Of a stretch of 64,000 nucleotides of DNA, positions 24,164 through 35,034 are shown piece after piece. Where the stretch lies: contig LLCB01000011.1 of assembly GCA_001414345.1 (NCBI GenBank), positions 124,001 through 188,000 on the forward strand, in the 5' to 3' direction. A program made the position numbers and the translations under genes. Numbering within the stretch: the first letter of the stretch is position 1; each line of letters opens with the position of its first letter. Source of the stretch: Hymenoscyphus infarciens. Taxonomy: Eukaryota; Ascomycota; Leotiomycetes; Helotiales; Helotiaceae. The notes beneath the pieces were generated by a model, which made no database searches, was not told where the DNA came from, and saw only the letters and a list, made by a program, of their open reading frames with translations.

Positions 24164-24570
24164 AAATTGGGAAGAAAGGAAGTTTTACTCCTTGAAAAGG
24201 TAGAAGCTCAAAGCAGCAGAGTATCGCGCTTATAGAGAAGATTCGGGCGGAAGAAAAGGGGTTACTTGATCTTGAATGAGAGCATTTGGATCTAGAGTAA
24301 GGAGCAGAATATGCATATCGAGCAATGGGAGTCAAAATCAGACAGAAGAGATACGAAATAGGGGGCTTGAAAGAACTGCTCTCACTACTTCAAAATCCAA
24401 GCGCAACTCGAGAAAGAGAATTGTCAATCCCTCCTAGCTCACCGCCGATACGTATCTCATCGTCTGGATCCCGGCCAAGAGTACAAAAACCGAAACCCAA
24501 GACCTCTGTTACACTCAATACTGCGAAAAGGTCCAGCGAGAGACTGAACAAGGGGGATAGAGCTTCTTAA
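24164..24570 (+). pseudogene. Decayed coiled-coil protein fragment with stops and a frameshift
   Basis: Reading across two stop codons and one frame change gives a continuous protein-like stretch: KEVLLLEKVEAQSSRVSRL, then in another frame IEKIRAEEKGLLDLE, a TGA at 24277, EHLDLE, a TAA at 24298, GAEYAYRAMGVKIRQKRYE, and a Ser/Pro/Lys-rich tail to a stop at 24568. The first parts look like an alpha-helical coiled coil. Stops of this kind fit C-to-T decay. I do not recognise the parent gene. Confidence 0.3.
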
Positions 24571-24911
24571 AAGCACCGTCTGTGAAGGAGAATAAGCGTA
24601 GATAGAAAGTCGGATTCAGTAGAGAAACTAGAATATGAGAAAATTAGAGGCGCTCTACTTTGATAGATCTCAAGCATGAACCACTGCTTCCCCTACCTTC
24701 AACATCTTGTCATTTTCATGCATTCATAGATTTTGGGGGACGAACTTGAGGGGCGATCTCTCCTTCGAGGTTTAATTTATGCTCACCTTCTCCTACCCTC
24801 ATTCGTTTATGACGCTAAAATTCCATCGAAAAAGTTATGGTGATTATCGTTCAGTCTTCTTTCACAAGTACCTTTTAGCTGATCAGCATTCGTTATTTAC
24901 GCTATTTGAAA

Positions 24912-25040
24912 CAATTTGAAAAACTGCGACGTGTAACAAAACTGTTCCTCCCGCGTATGCCAAAGAATTCCTGGTCAATATGGTCTACGGAGTATATTCC
25001 TGGTCAATTTGAAAAACTGCGACATGCAACAAAACCCCGC
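24912..25040. repeat. Two imperfect direct repeats about 93 bp apart
   Basis: The 19-mer CAATTTGAAAAACTGCGAC occurs at 24912 and again at 25005, each followed by RTGYAACAAAAC. A second short repeat, ATTCCTGGTCAAT, occurs between them and just before the second copy. This is a local segment duplication in noncoding DNA. Confidence 0.6.
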
Positions 25041-25603
25041 CACTCTTTCACCTCGCAATACCACCTAGAGAACTTGACTTTCGTCCGATCTCTCCAAAGT
25101 TTATTCTGGGCAATTGAAAAAAAAAAGATCCTGGGACAGCATTCACCCCTCCCTCTTCTCAAATTTCATCCCAGCTTTCGTCTCACGCTCTGTTTGTACG
25201 TAGAACTCAAGATTACCACCGACCATCTCCTCTCTCCAATTATTGCCTCTCAAAATATTCTCATCCAAAGTAAGAAAGGGGCGCCCTCATCTGCGAAGTG
25301 CAACAAAATTCTTTCTGAAAGCTAAAATAGGGAAGTCCGAAGTGAGAAGTGTGATCTAAGTGGTCAACTGCAAAGCGGGGTCGTGAGAGGGCGGGAAGGG
25401 CATTTTATTACTGACTGGATGACTGTGTGTAAAGACGTGGAATATTACGAGTTCAGTCACCGCAACTTCGATCGATATATTATTTCACCTCTCAGGCCCA
25501 TTTCAAGAATTAAGAATCATGAGACATCAAATTTGTCTATCAAAATCATTTATCATCCTCCATCTACCACCCTCATCAATATTTTCACCATTGTTCCCAC
25601 CCC

Positions 25604-27617
25604 CTATTTCTTAGGATACTCAGAAACCCACTTCACAATCTGGGCCACCTCTTTATCAACGACAGCTTGCACACCAGCATTCGCCCGGGCATTGCTCAAC
25701 CGCAAGTCGGAGCAGTGGAAGCCACCAGGAATGACGTTGACAGGGGCTTTCTCGGTGGAAACCAGCGGTCCGCCTGGACGGAACTCAGAGGACATTCCGG
25801 AGGTCTTCCATGGGTCGAATTGACTGTTGGAGGAAAGGTTAGAAATTTATAAATAGTGAAGAGCGGGCAGAAGGGGAGTTGGGGAGAGGAAAGGGCATTG
25901 TGAAATCTTACCCATTAGTCCAGATCAAACGCTCCGTATCCTCCAATCGCCACCCTTGAGTATGCTTGTTGACTTTGTGGACATTGTTATCTGGTGATAA
26001 AGCAGAGCCATATGTGAAGCCATTGGTGGTAGGGAAGAAGAGAGGGCACATTCGTTGCCAGTACTCGGCGGTGACAATGCGAGATACGATGCTTGGCCTA
26101 TTTGAAGGGGCTCCATCTTGCCAATAACCAAATGGCTCGTTGCATAGCATCCAGTTCCACTGGAGATCGATGTCGTTGTCCACTGATCTATCGGTGTACT
26201 GCAAGTTGTTGGCGTTGTAGGTATCGATACAGTCGAGATTATTTTCTCCGTCGTATCCGTTGTTTTCACAGAAGCCAGGAAGCAGAACATTCTTGGTCCA
26301 TGTGGCGTATCCTTCGAGGGCAGTCTCTAAACCAACTCCATTGGCATCAGGGGTAACGGCTGCACCAGCTGTGACGTTCTGCCAAAACAAGTCAGTACCT
26401 TCCATTTGAACATCACCGGGCGAAACTAACCTCAATAGCATCACAGAATTGGAAAAATCCGGAGTAACCAGTCGTGAAACTGTTGGATTGCCACAGCCAA
26501 GGACCGTTTTGAAGGGTACTGTTTACGTTAGCACCACCTCAGAATATTGAAGAAGAAATGGGAACAACATACGACATAATATCTTCTGCATGGCTTATTG
26601 ACTCGAGACCAAATTTAGTCTTCAAGGCCAATTGCTCGGCCGCAGTTCCCTCTTCCCAAATTTTGTCCATGTAATCGATAACAAGTGAAATATCTTTGCT
26701 ACAATTCTTTGGCATACCCTCTTGAATAGGAGTAAAGTATTGCCACTAAATCAAAGTCAGCACCTTCCATTAAATCTCGTGTACTGTAAATGCCACTCAC
26801 GTAGTCATAGATCGCCTCAACAGGAGCACTGGAAGCATGGTATGCCCAGAAAGTTCCCGGGTATACTGAATAAATCCATGCTGCCAATGCACCAGAGTAA
26901 CTTCCTCCAGAGAACACCCATGGTGCTTTATCCGAGTTTGTGGCGCCGGTTGAGTCGAATGGGAGAACCGCCGTTTTCGCGAAGTGGACGAAATCAGCCA
27001 TGGATTGGTCGAGAGTAAGGAGTTGTAAAGTCTCGGCGGTGAGAACTTGGTACGGACTGGACTCTCCCCAGTAACGATCTAAATTGTTCGTTAATTAGGG
27101 AATATGGATACTAAGGAGGGGAAACATACGCTCAACCATGACCACAGCTCCCTTGATTTCTTGAGCATAGAGACCCTGAAAGGTGACAAATTAGTGGTTG
27201 TCAAATTGATTCATAAACATGTATCTTGACTTACAACGACGGTTGCGTTGGTAAGATAGGAACCATAATTCGCAGCAGCAACCTCACCCGGGGTGAAAAG
27301 TACAACCTAAATGTATCTCAGCACAACACTCCCCACCTGTATCCCAATTGACTTACCGGCGAACCTGGACCTCCCCAGAACTCAGTGTTCCACCAAAACT
27401 TTTGCTTAAAAGTTCCCTTGCTCAAATCATCGTGGTCGAGGATCTGATCGAAGAACGCAGCGCCCGTATCATTACTTAGTGCAACAATCTGCACCACACC
27501 AGGATCCGCCGCGTCGACGGGAGGAATCAGTCTACCAAGATGCTTGAACTCTGTGTTAGGAACAGCTGCAACAAAAGAAGTAAAAGCCACGATGGCGGAA
27601 ACGATTGAGCACCTCAT
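25604..27617 (-). CDS. Secreted serine peptidase of family S28 (prolyl-carboxypeptidase / DPP-II type)
   Basis: Exopeptidase family that cleaves next to proline; fungal members are usually secreted or vacuolar. Eight exons keep frame: 27357-27617, 27235-27306, 27130-27175, 26801-27078, 26573-26745, 26431-26518, 25912-26378 and 25604-25823, giving 534 aa, normal for the family. A signal peptide occupies about residues 1-18. FWWNTEFWGGPGSPVVLFTPGE and GAVVMVEHRYWGES are family hallmarks. The nucleophile is Ser186 in GGSYSGAL. The acid and base residues are expected in QFDPWK and GGFHCSDL in the last exon. One Asn-Val-Thr site (NATVV) and others suggest glycosylation. The gene stands alone, with an AT-rich, transposon-bearing gap upstream. 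Confidence 0.93.
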
Positions 27618-28847
27618 GATGACGGAGGGTAGCTACAGAGGGCAACTTGCACTCTAATTGTTCGCAACAAAGCAGGACAACTTCTCGGGGGGAGGCGAGG
27701 GGTGTGAGGGGGTGGAAGAGAGGAGGAGAAAAGAAAGAGGGAGGGGAGGACAAGCTTCTTATCAACTCCCTATTGACTTCACCCGAAAGACCCATGCTGG
27801 ACATCAAGGTGAATTTTACTTAGGCCACTGCAGCAGCTGCTGCTGCACCTATCTTCCCTGGGACAATTTCGTAAAGAAGTCTCGCGAGTCGCAAGCTGGG
27901 GGTAGATACGCTGATCTACGGCATGGGGCAAACCGATAACAAGCGATTGTGGAGTTGAACTTGCTTGGAGCCATTGAGCCAGAAAGGAAATCCGAGCTCC
28001 ATTGGTCGGCACCTGTTGCTTTGCATAGGTGCGATTTGGTTTGCTGTCGTGATCCCCATGTTTGACTTTTCGAGTTACTTCGTACCTATCGACTAACCAG
28101 AGAATCATTATCGAAGCAACGCTCCACGGACTCGGTTTGTCCGGCCCTGGATTGCTGCAGACCAGCAGGATGCATGAACCTTGAAATAGTTCACGGGACC
28201 AAGTGAAGGTCGGGTGCCAAGAGGAAATGTAGCCGCGGTGTTGGAATTCGTATGGATCCAAGATTGTGAGGCAATATAAAAACAAATGGTAAAAGGGGAA
28301 GGTGGTTAAAATAAACGGTGGGGTTGCGGGCCGTGCTGACGGTTCATTGGTTGGCGGTCAGTGCCGAGTAAAGAAGCTTCCTTTCTAGTAATAGCTCCTA
28401 AACATTGCATCTCACGTGTAGACTATTTCGCATACCCGAACGTAAGAAATTCAATCAAAGACTTAAAGAAATCATTCGAGACCTTTTGGCAGACAAAATC
28501 CGTATTGTTCTATCCAGACTTGGGCATTGACATATCGATACTAGGTCCCGGGTATATCAATACGAAGTATATCGGAGTCAGGTTATCGGAAACTAGTTAA
28601 TCCGGGCCGAGAGCCAATAGAAACTTAGTAACCTACTAATGCTAGTAACTCTTATAGATTCTAGTTATCTTATAATATACTACCTCTATAGTTTGACTTA
28701 TTTCGCTGTTTATCTATTACGTTAGTTATTATTAAATAATATAGGTAATACTCTTAGGTTTCAGACACGTGACCTAGCTTCTCGGTACCCCCGGCCTGCC
28801 GGGACGGCGGGTTCCTAAATATAACTTTATACTTTTTAACTAACATA

Positions 28848-28866
28848 CTTTCGTCCCAGGCGAAAT
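28848..28866 (+). repeat. Extra copy of the TTCGTCCCAGGCGAAA terminal sequence
   Basis: A copy of the element end in the same orientation as the left TIR of the neighbouring MITE, preceded by a TA. The following AAATAAACGTTA is inverted just before the MITE (TAACGTTTATTT at 28958-28969), so this could be the end of another, partly overlapping element. Confidence 0.5.
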
Positions 28867-28966
28867 AAACGTTAAACAAGGGGGGTCACTTTATAGAGTT
28901 TCCAGGGGGTTTTAAGTAGCATGAATCAGCGGAAATGTGCTGATTACACCATTGGAATAACGTTTA

Positions 28967-29207
28967 TTTCGTCCCAGGCGAAACTATTACGGCAGAAGCG
29001 AAATTAACCCCCTATGAAAATTGGCCAAAAGCCCTGATAGCCCACAGAATCTGTAGTAATAAGTGTTACCCCCCCCCCTTAATTATAAGTAGAGGTTATT
29101 TCTGACAGCTGGGAACCTTAAAAGTCGTGCGAGTGTTGCACCAAAATAAAAGAAGGTTCAGGTTTAACCTCTAATTAGGGGGGAGAGTAGTTTCGCCTGG
29201 GACGAAC
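28967..29207. mobile_element. MITE-like element with TTCGTCCCAGGCGAAACTA terminal inverted repeats, TA target duplication
   Basis: The left end TTCGTCCCAGGCGAAACTA and the right end, its near-perfect reverse complement, bound about 240 bp without coding capacity. TA dinucleotides flank both ends (28965-28966 and 29208-29209), as in Tc1/mariner Stowaway-type MITEs. A second element with the same outer 14 bp lies at 63583-63674. Confidence 0.7.
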
Positions 29208-29657
29208 TATGAAGTATCATTTATCCCGACTTGGCCTATGTATGCCAACCTGATGTGTGAAGGGATTTGTGGGGTCGTTGATCTAGAGCCGGGGTTTGTG
29301 TTCCGACCCGGCCCAGATCGTAGGTAAGTAACAATCCAGAAGTTCTATTTATGAATCTCTGATATCTGTCGTTATTGGCATGTCGAAGGCAACAGTCTTT
29401 TTCTATGCCAAGACTTTTCATTTTTGGACGGAGCCACCCATCTGCTGTGTCTACCCAATACGCAAGGCACTTTTGTTTCTAAAGAAGCCAGACGAGGTGG
29501 GTAATTCAGTATCGACGGCGGCACAAAAGTATCTGATTTCGATGGTGCTTTGGTCGGTGATCTTGAATGCCTGTACAGTTCTCGCCGCTTGATTGTAAAT
29601 CGACTCAGGTTGGAAAGGTTCGAGTGTCTTCTTGTATTATTGATATAGGATGAATCC

Positions 29658-31145
29658 TCAATGCGTGCAAAGTAACGCAGAGAATCCCCTGGTCCACTGC
29701 ATGCTCCCCATAATGACGACCATAAAGCAAAGAGCAACAACAACACTAACAAAACCATACCGATACGCATGTTTCCTCCTCAACGAGCTCAACTCACCGA
29801 CCCAAGTACTGACGGTCGTCAAACACCCACAGAATCCATCTTCTATCCCTTGTAGTACCTGACACCCAATAACACCACCCAACGGTACACGCTGAAGATC
29901 ATATGCCATGCCCAAGACTGCCGTCCCTAATATATTCACGACGAAGGTTCCAAGGGGGAATGAAGAAATCTTGCCGTTGAGATACATGGAAGCGTAGAAA
30001 CGAGCAAGACAGCCGATAGGGGCAAAGACCAGGGAAAATACTGCTCTCCCACGCCATGTTTCTGGGGATCCATTATTTCTGTCGGGTGGGAAAATTGCTA
30101 GTAAAACAGCACCAAGCCAGCATCCCCAAGCAAGAACAACGACTGCTGGGTCAAGTATCTTGCGACCGAATCTGAATGACAAGGACGGAGTGAGAGGCTC
30201 AACTAAAATAGCAATATGAGCACCAACGTATAAAGCAGAAATACAAAGTGAAAGCGTGAGAATGATGACGGCAAGTACAGCCATGAAAGAAAAACCCCCA
30301 TTCCGCGGAACCGTGGATGTGGTTGAACTAAAAGCCGTGTAATCTGCTGGGTGACTAAGTGGTGTTGGCAGGTCGTTAGACAACGCTAAGAATGCATCTC
30401 GAATGAAAGATGAAAAAGAGGTAAAACAACCACAAAATCCGGTGGCTAAACCGATATACAGGGGGATTGTCTTCTTCGTGGCAGCATGTGCCTTTTTCGC
30501 AGCTTGTATATCGATTGATTTCTCTGATTCAGAGCCATTCTCCTCGTCTTCCGCCCGTTTCTTGGCTTGTTGTAGTTTTCGATCATATACTGGATTTCCC
30601 CATTCTTGTTTGAAGAGCATTCTATCCTCACTCAGAAAACCCATGAATAGGCTTCCTCCAAAGTTGGCCCATAGTTCGCTGAAAACGACTGGGGCACCTG
30701 GATAGAACGTGATGGCTTGCAATCCGAGTCGAGCAAGAGTCCCCAGAAAGGAAAAGAAGATCAAATAAGATATCGTGTACAGTTGAGTGGCAGTCTTCGA
30801 GACTTTAGGCAGTTGCTTCTCTTCTGGTTCCTGGTCTTCTGCGGCTTTTTTGGCTCTTTCTTGCGCTTCTCGATATCTCTGTTCTTCGATCCTCGCATCT
30901 TCGAGTGATTTGTGCCGATATAGTGTATTGCCCTCTGGGTTCTCTACTGGCGGAGGCGTTGCAAGCTCGTCGAGGTTGACATAGCTGTCAGGGATGGTGT
31001 AGTCATTCTCATCTGTTGATTCGTGTCGGGTGGGTAACCTCTTCTTCCTGCTGGACTCGCCCACAACATGGCCGCCCAGTCCGGTCTTGGGACTTTGAAT
31101 AGGTGGGGTATCTCCTAATCCATCGAAGGTTGGTGGTTTTGACAT
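29658..31145 (-). CDS. FEX: Fluoride exporter, fused two-domain CrcB/Fluc type (FEX)
   Basis: Plasma-membrane fluoride channel that keeps cytosolic fluoride low. Single exon, 495 aa. A long hydrophilic N-terminal tail (about 1-120, acidic and Lys/Arg-rich) precedes two CrcB halves of four membrane segments each, joined by a linker helix. Domain 1 carries LARLGLQAITFYPG, ANFGGSLFMGF and GFCGCFTSFSSF. Domain 2 carries CLARFYASMYLN, LGTFVVNILGTAVLG and GFCGCLTTVSTWVGE. The GFCG-T/S-STF signature appears in both, which is the fungal fused architecture as opposed to the bacterial homodimer. A Lys/Glu-rich insertion (about 180-225) sits within domain 1. The start at 31145 is the only sensible ATG. 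It is divergent from the UPRT gene with 356 bp between starts. Confidence 0.94.
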   Translation of the reverse strand: MSKPPTFDGLGDTPPIQSPKTGLGGHVVGESSRKKRLPTRHESTDENDYTIPDSYVNLDELATPPPVENPEGNTLYRHKSLEDARIEEQRYREAQERAKKAAEDQEPEEKQLPKVSKTATQLYTISYLIFFSFLGTLARLGLQAITFYPGAPVVFSELWANFGGSLFMGFLSEDRMLFKQEWGNPVYDRKLQQAKKRAEDEENGSESEKSIDIQAAKKAHAATKKTIPLYIGLATGFCGCFTSFSSFIRDAFLALSNDLPTPLSHPADYTAFSSTTSTVPRNGGFSFMAVLAVIILTLSLCISALYVGAHIAILVEPLTPSLSFRFGRKILDPAVVVLAWGCWLGAVLLAIFPPDRNNGSPETWRGRAVFSLVFAPIGCLARFYASMYLNGKISSFPLGTFVVNILGTAVLGMAYDLQRVPLGGVIGCQVLQGIEDGFCGCLTTVSTWVGELSSLRRKHAYRYGFVSVVVALCFMVVIMGSMQWTRGFSALLCTH

Positions 31146-31501
31146 TGGAGAAAGATATTTGTCTTTGAAATTCTTTCGAAAGTGTACATGAACTGAGGTT
31201 TTCCTTCCTCTATGTCATCATCATCGCCTATATGTCAACGTTGTCAAGTACAGTTAAATTCGGCTGAAGATGCGACGAAACATTTGAAGTTGTCAACAAA
31301 AGCGACAGCCCGGAGCCGCCCACCTCAGTGGCCCACTCGGACTTTAAGTTCCCGTCGTTCCCCAGACCCCTGCATCCCCAGATAAGCGATTCGGAACCCT
31401 GAGTACAAAGGGGAGCTCTATCCAGCTACACGTACCCCTCCTCTGTAAACAACTTATTTCGTAAGGACTCAGACTCAGTTCTCCCAATCATCACCTTCAC
31501 A
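31146..31501. promoter_or_regulatory. Shared divergent promoter of FEX (-) and UPRT (+)
   Basis: A 356-bp gap between divergent start codons, so both promoters overlap here. C/T-rich stretches near the UPRT start resemble fungal pyrimidine-rich leaders. No specific operator is recognised. Confidence 0.5.
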
Positions 31502-32330
31502 ATGGCTTCGCAACTGCCCCCAAACGTCCATCGATCGACACATCCATGTCTGCAAGCCAAGCTCTCTCAGCTTCGAGCTGCCACCTCAAATGCGCGGGAA
31601 ACGAAAGCACTGGTACATGAGATAGCATTGATCGTAGGATGCGAAGCATTAGCAGCAGGACTCTCTACAAATTCCGGTTCCAAGGTAAGCAAGCTTTTTA
31701 ACTCCCTCTATCCCCATGCTCTGCTAATATATCAAAAGAGTAAAACACCATTAGGATATGAATTCACAACCACCGAAATCTCCCCCTCCACAATCTCCCT
31801 CGTTCCCATTCTCCGCTCTGGGCTAGGGATGTTAGACGGTAGGCACCTCTCCCATATCCTCTTTCTCCAAGAATAAAAGTATATTTACTTACAACTTCTC
31901 CCAAACAGCCGTACAAACCCTCCTCCCCGTGCCTGTCCCAGTCCACCACCTCGGTCTCTTCCGCGAACCCACAACCCTCGAACCAGTAGAATACTACAAC
32001 AACCTCCCATATCACGCTCCCGCAGCAGGCACACCCTCCAACGCACCCAATGCCAACGCCTCCGAGCTCGCCATCCTCCTCGATCCTGTAATCGCAACGG
32101 GTGGCACCGCAGTAGCCGCAATCCAGACATTAAAAGAATGGGGTGTAAAGCGGGTTATCGTTATTTCGATTCTTGGTGCTCTGCCGGGATTGGAGAAGGC
32201 GGCGAGCGAGTGGCCTGAGGGGGTGGAGATCTGGACTGCTGGTGTGGATGAGAGTATTAATGAGAAGGGCATGATAAAACCGGGTTTGGGGGATGTGGGT
32301 GATAGGTTGTTTTTGACGATTGGGAAATAG
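31502..32330 (+). CDS. FUR1-like: Uracil phosphoribosyltransferase (pyrimidine salvage)
   Basis: Makes UMP from uracil and PRPP. Exons 31502-31684, 31739-31838 and 31909-32330 give 234 aa, near the usual ~220-245. The N-terminal VHRSTHPCLQAKLSQLR, the TPLGYEFTTTEISPSTISLVPILRSGLGMLDAVQ block spanning exons 2-3, the PRPP-binding loop LLDPVIATGGTAVAA and the DESINEKGMIKPGLGDVGDRLF uracil-site tail are all present. The first intron is 54 nt with a CTAAT branch-like site; its acceptor AAAG sits before AGTAAAACACC, chosen because it alone keeps TPLGYEF in phase. Secure. Confidence 0.95.
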
Positions 32331-32827
32331 GGGAGTCAGATACTTGACAATATGTCTTTCTTCCCCGGTCTTTTGCGTACGTGCACATTCTGGCGTTCTT
32401 GATTTTGAGGTTTAGATTAAATTGTTTATTGCTAGAGGGATTTGATGATGAGAGACGAGGAAATGAAATGTTATGAAATCACATTACCAAGTATCTTCTT
32501 GTTTTTGACCAAGTTCCGATTAAGTTTGCAGGTTTTCGCGTTGAAGAATCCGGCAATACTGTGACTAGAAAACAGTTACTTCACTGCACCACCTTCCCAC
32601 CCGGTCTCTAATACCATACTTCCCCTAAAACACCCCCCAAGAACGCCATCCATTCGTTCATCGAGATCAATTCTTTCACTACGAATTTCCAATCCATCCC
32701 CTACCCTAAACGCCTCAGGCCACCCCCTAACAAAATCGATATGTAGAACCGCCGTAAAGTGTTAAAGCAAACCCTCTCTGACGTCGTGATTCATCATATT
32801 CATCTTTCCTTAGCTTCTCAGTTTCCT
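32331..32827. other. Convergent intergenic region
   Basis: Roughly 500 bp between the UPRT stop and the stop of the minus-strand gene. No feature beyond 3' UTR sequence is seen. Confidence 0.4.
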
Positions 32828-33437
32828 TTAGTGTTTAAGTATTCTTTTCTTTTCCTTGGTCGTCTTCCCCATCGCCTCCAATAATGCCAAAGCAGGTTGT
32901 GCGGTTTGTTGAAGGTCTCGCTTAGGAGTTTTTGGAGTTTCGTTGTTGACGGCAGCACCCTCCTCCTTATCCGCTATCGAAAAGTTAGAAACAAGATTCT
33001 TGTTGAAGCAAAATAATCAACTTACTACCCTTAACGCAATACTTTTGAAGATCTTCGAGACTCTCAAACAAGATCGGGTTATTCAGGAGTCGACCTGCTT
33101 CACCGAGATACTTTGGATCACCAGTCTCTCGAAACAGGCTGAGAATCCGGAAGACCTCGAGACCGTATGGAGTCCTAATGAAAAATGTTAATGGGGTGTT
33201 ATTGGTTGGAAAGGGGGCAATGACTTACTGATCATACCAATTTCTAACGAGGGGTAGTCCCCCGTCGTGGTCTTTGAATTCTCGTAACGCGATGCATTCG
33301 TCGTCTAGAATATGGATGTGTGAGTAGGGTGAATGGCAATATCAAAGGGGTTACTTACGCGAGGGTCCTCGTTCGTCTTTCTCACGGATCAGCGCGAAGT
33401 TTTCCGGGGTTGAGACGTATGGGATTGCAAGCGGCAT
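32828..33437 (-). CDS. Unknown 148-aa protein, four short exons
   Basis: Not recognised. Exons 33359-33437, 33229-33304, 33029-33174 and 32828-32973 join in frame to 148 aa. The protein starts MPLAIPYVSTPENFALIREK, continues ECIALREFKDHDGGLPLVRNWYDQTPYGLEVFRI, has a helical LGEAGRLLNNPILFESLEDLQKYC segment, and ends in a Lys-rich tail (PKTPKRDLQQ, TTKEKKRILK). No signal peptide or membrane segment. All four splice junctions have standard signals, and a composition unlike random sequence supports a real gene. It could be a conserved Pezizomycotina hypothetical. The leader carries a CAA repeat. Confidence 0.7.
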
Positions 33438-33467
33438 TTTGAAAGTGGTTGGTGACGGTTTGCGGTG

Positions 33468-33492
33468 GTGTTGTTGTTGTTGTTGTTGTTGT
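33468..33492. repeat. TTG/CAA trinucleotide repeat in a 5' leader
   Basis: About eight TTG units (CAA on the sense strand of the minus-strand gene), 30-55 bp upstream of its ATG. CAA repeats in fungal leaders are common and give an unstructured UTR. Confidence 0.7.
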
Positions 33493-35034
33493 GTTGAAGG
33501 AAAGAAGAGGATGAAGGGGAGTCGCATAGAGATTCACTTCCTGCCTTGCTTCTTGATGAGCCATAGTGAATTGGGGTTGATTAAAGCTGAACACAAGTAG
33601 ATTCTATCTTAGAAAGATAGGTGTAACAAGAAGCCTCAAGGTCTTCCAGTATGGTAGAGTTTGGAACATAGTTGTTAGTTATAAGAGATCCAGTAGTAGT
33701 CTTTCTTTATTCTATTTCTTTGAAAGGTTCTAGTAAAATATATTTATAGGAATATTCTTTGCACTTCACTACTAATCATATATTACCTTTACTTGGAATT
33801 ATTTGAACTAAACGACGAAGGTGTGTTAAGCAAAAGCTATAACGTTTGAGCGGTGGCCAGACGTTTCGATAGGAGATATAAAGCTTTAATGATTGTTAGA
33901 TCTTCTCTTTCATAATGGGAAGAAAACATTTAATATAAGTTTGAAGGCTCAACAAGACATATAATATTTGTAGGATCTTCTTTTAACTGCATTACTTGAC
34001 ATGTCCCGAGCTTTTCTAGAACGAGAAATCAGGTCAACTTGACTTGTTAGAGATATGTCCTTTCCAATTTTTCAACCAAGCAGAATGTTGAAATTGGTGT
34101 AACTTGTTGTAATTACTTGGTTCATTTTCAGAAGTTTTACCTGAAAGCTGGGGTTCAGAGGAAATTTAAGGAATGTTTTTTGCTATCATTTTGTTTCACT
34201 CTTTTCTTCTTGTTGTCATGCTTCCCACCGAATTCGCTTGGGAAACCACCCTACTTTCCTACTTAGATAGGAGTAGTGAACTTTCTTTTTTATCTCTGTA
34301 GAGGCTTAGATGATAATTCTAGGTGAATGGATTGTAGTGTTATTTTTCTCACTACTAGTTGGCTTCAGAGATTTATATATTCAGGATTTATTAAGTGAAG
34401 TGAGTAAAGAGAGTAACCAATCATCGCGAGTTGGCCAGGTATCTTAAAACTTTAAATAAATCGACTTTTTACTTAATTATATGATTGGCTCGATAAACCT
34501 TCTACTTTAACTCACTCCACTTATAAAGGCTTAATATATATATCTCTGGAGCCAACTAGTAAGGCGAGCTCGGAAAATACAGCTTCTATTTCCCATTCCA
34601 TTTAGACAATTATCTCGCAAGTTAATCAAACCCCAGTCTTATTTAGTCACCCTTTTTTTCGGCGCCGCTGCCGCGATTAATTTCGGTTTCCAATGTTCTC
34701 TCACTTCAATCTTCAGTAAAATGAAGCATAGGTAACCTCGCAGACTAACAACCCACTTGGTGAAGTAGCTGGCTATGGCTAACCTATCCTGTCACCAAGG
34801 GAAAGACTTGCATTAGTGGGAGTCGCTTACTCAAAAGCGGGGTAGCATTCCAAAACCAACCCAGAGCTTCTTTGAACCACAAGAACTTTTTACGTACTAC
34901 TTGAAAATTACGTATCCCATTACATAGTGTCTCCCAAGCTTCATGCTAGCTTGGTATTCATTTGGTTGCTTCCATTAAGCGAATATTCCTCTCAGCCACA
35001 GTTCTTATTCTCACACTTCATACCGACCCCACAA
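33493..35034. other. AT-rich divergent intergenic region containing a foldback element
   Basis: About 1.5 kb of AT-rich DNA between divergent genes. Apart from the inverted-repeat element at 34355-34559 and a short CT-rich segment before the aldo-keto reductase start, nothing is identifiable. Confidence 0.5.
34355..34559. mobile_element. Foldback MITE, CTAGTTGGCTYCAGAGAT termini, TA target duplication
   Basis: Both ends share CTAGTTGGCTYCAGAGATWTATATAT (24 of 26 positions) in inverted orientation, and weaker complementarity continues inward so that most of the 205 bp could fold back. TA flanks both ends (34353-34354, 34560-34561). No coding capacity. This fits a Tc1/mariner-derived MITE of a different family from the TTCGTCCCAGG elements. 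Confidence 0.7.

Larger units (their letters stand above)
27618..29657. other. Intergenic gap with AT-rich patch and inverted-repeat elements
   Basis: The first 700 bp are presumably the S28 promoter (GA-rich around 27670-27750). Open frames at 27779-28285 (-) and 28361-28600 (+, GTG start) have no recognisable content. DNA from about 28600 to 28760 is AT-rich, and 28848-29207 holds three copies of a TTCGTCCCAGGCGAAA end sequence. Confidence 0.5.

Noticed and set aside
25383..25823. 146-codon + strand frame overlapping the S28 peptidase end
   Set aside because: It is the antisense shadow of exon 8 and adjoining intron.
27779..28285. 168-codon minus-strand frame upstream of the S28 gene
   Set aside because: Composition looks random, with no domain and no splice connection to neighbours.
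28361..28600. 79-codon + strand frame
   Set aside because: It begins at GTG, has no recognisable content and lies beside transposon-like DNA.
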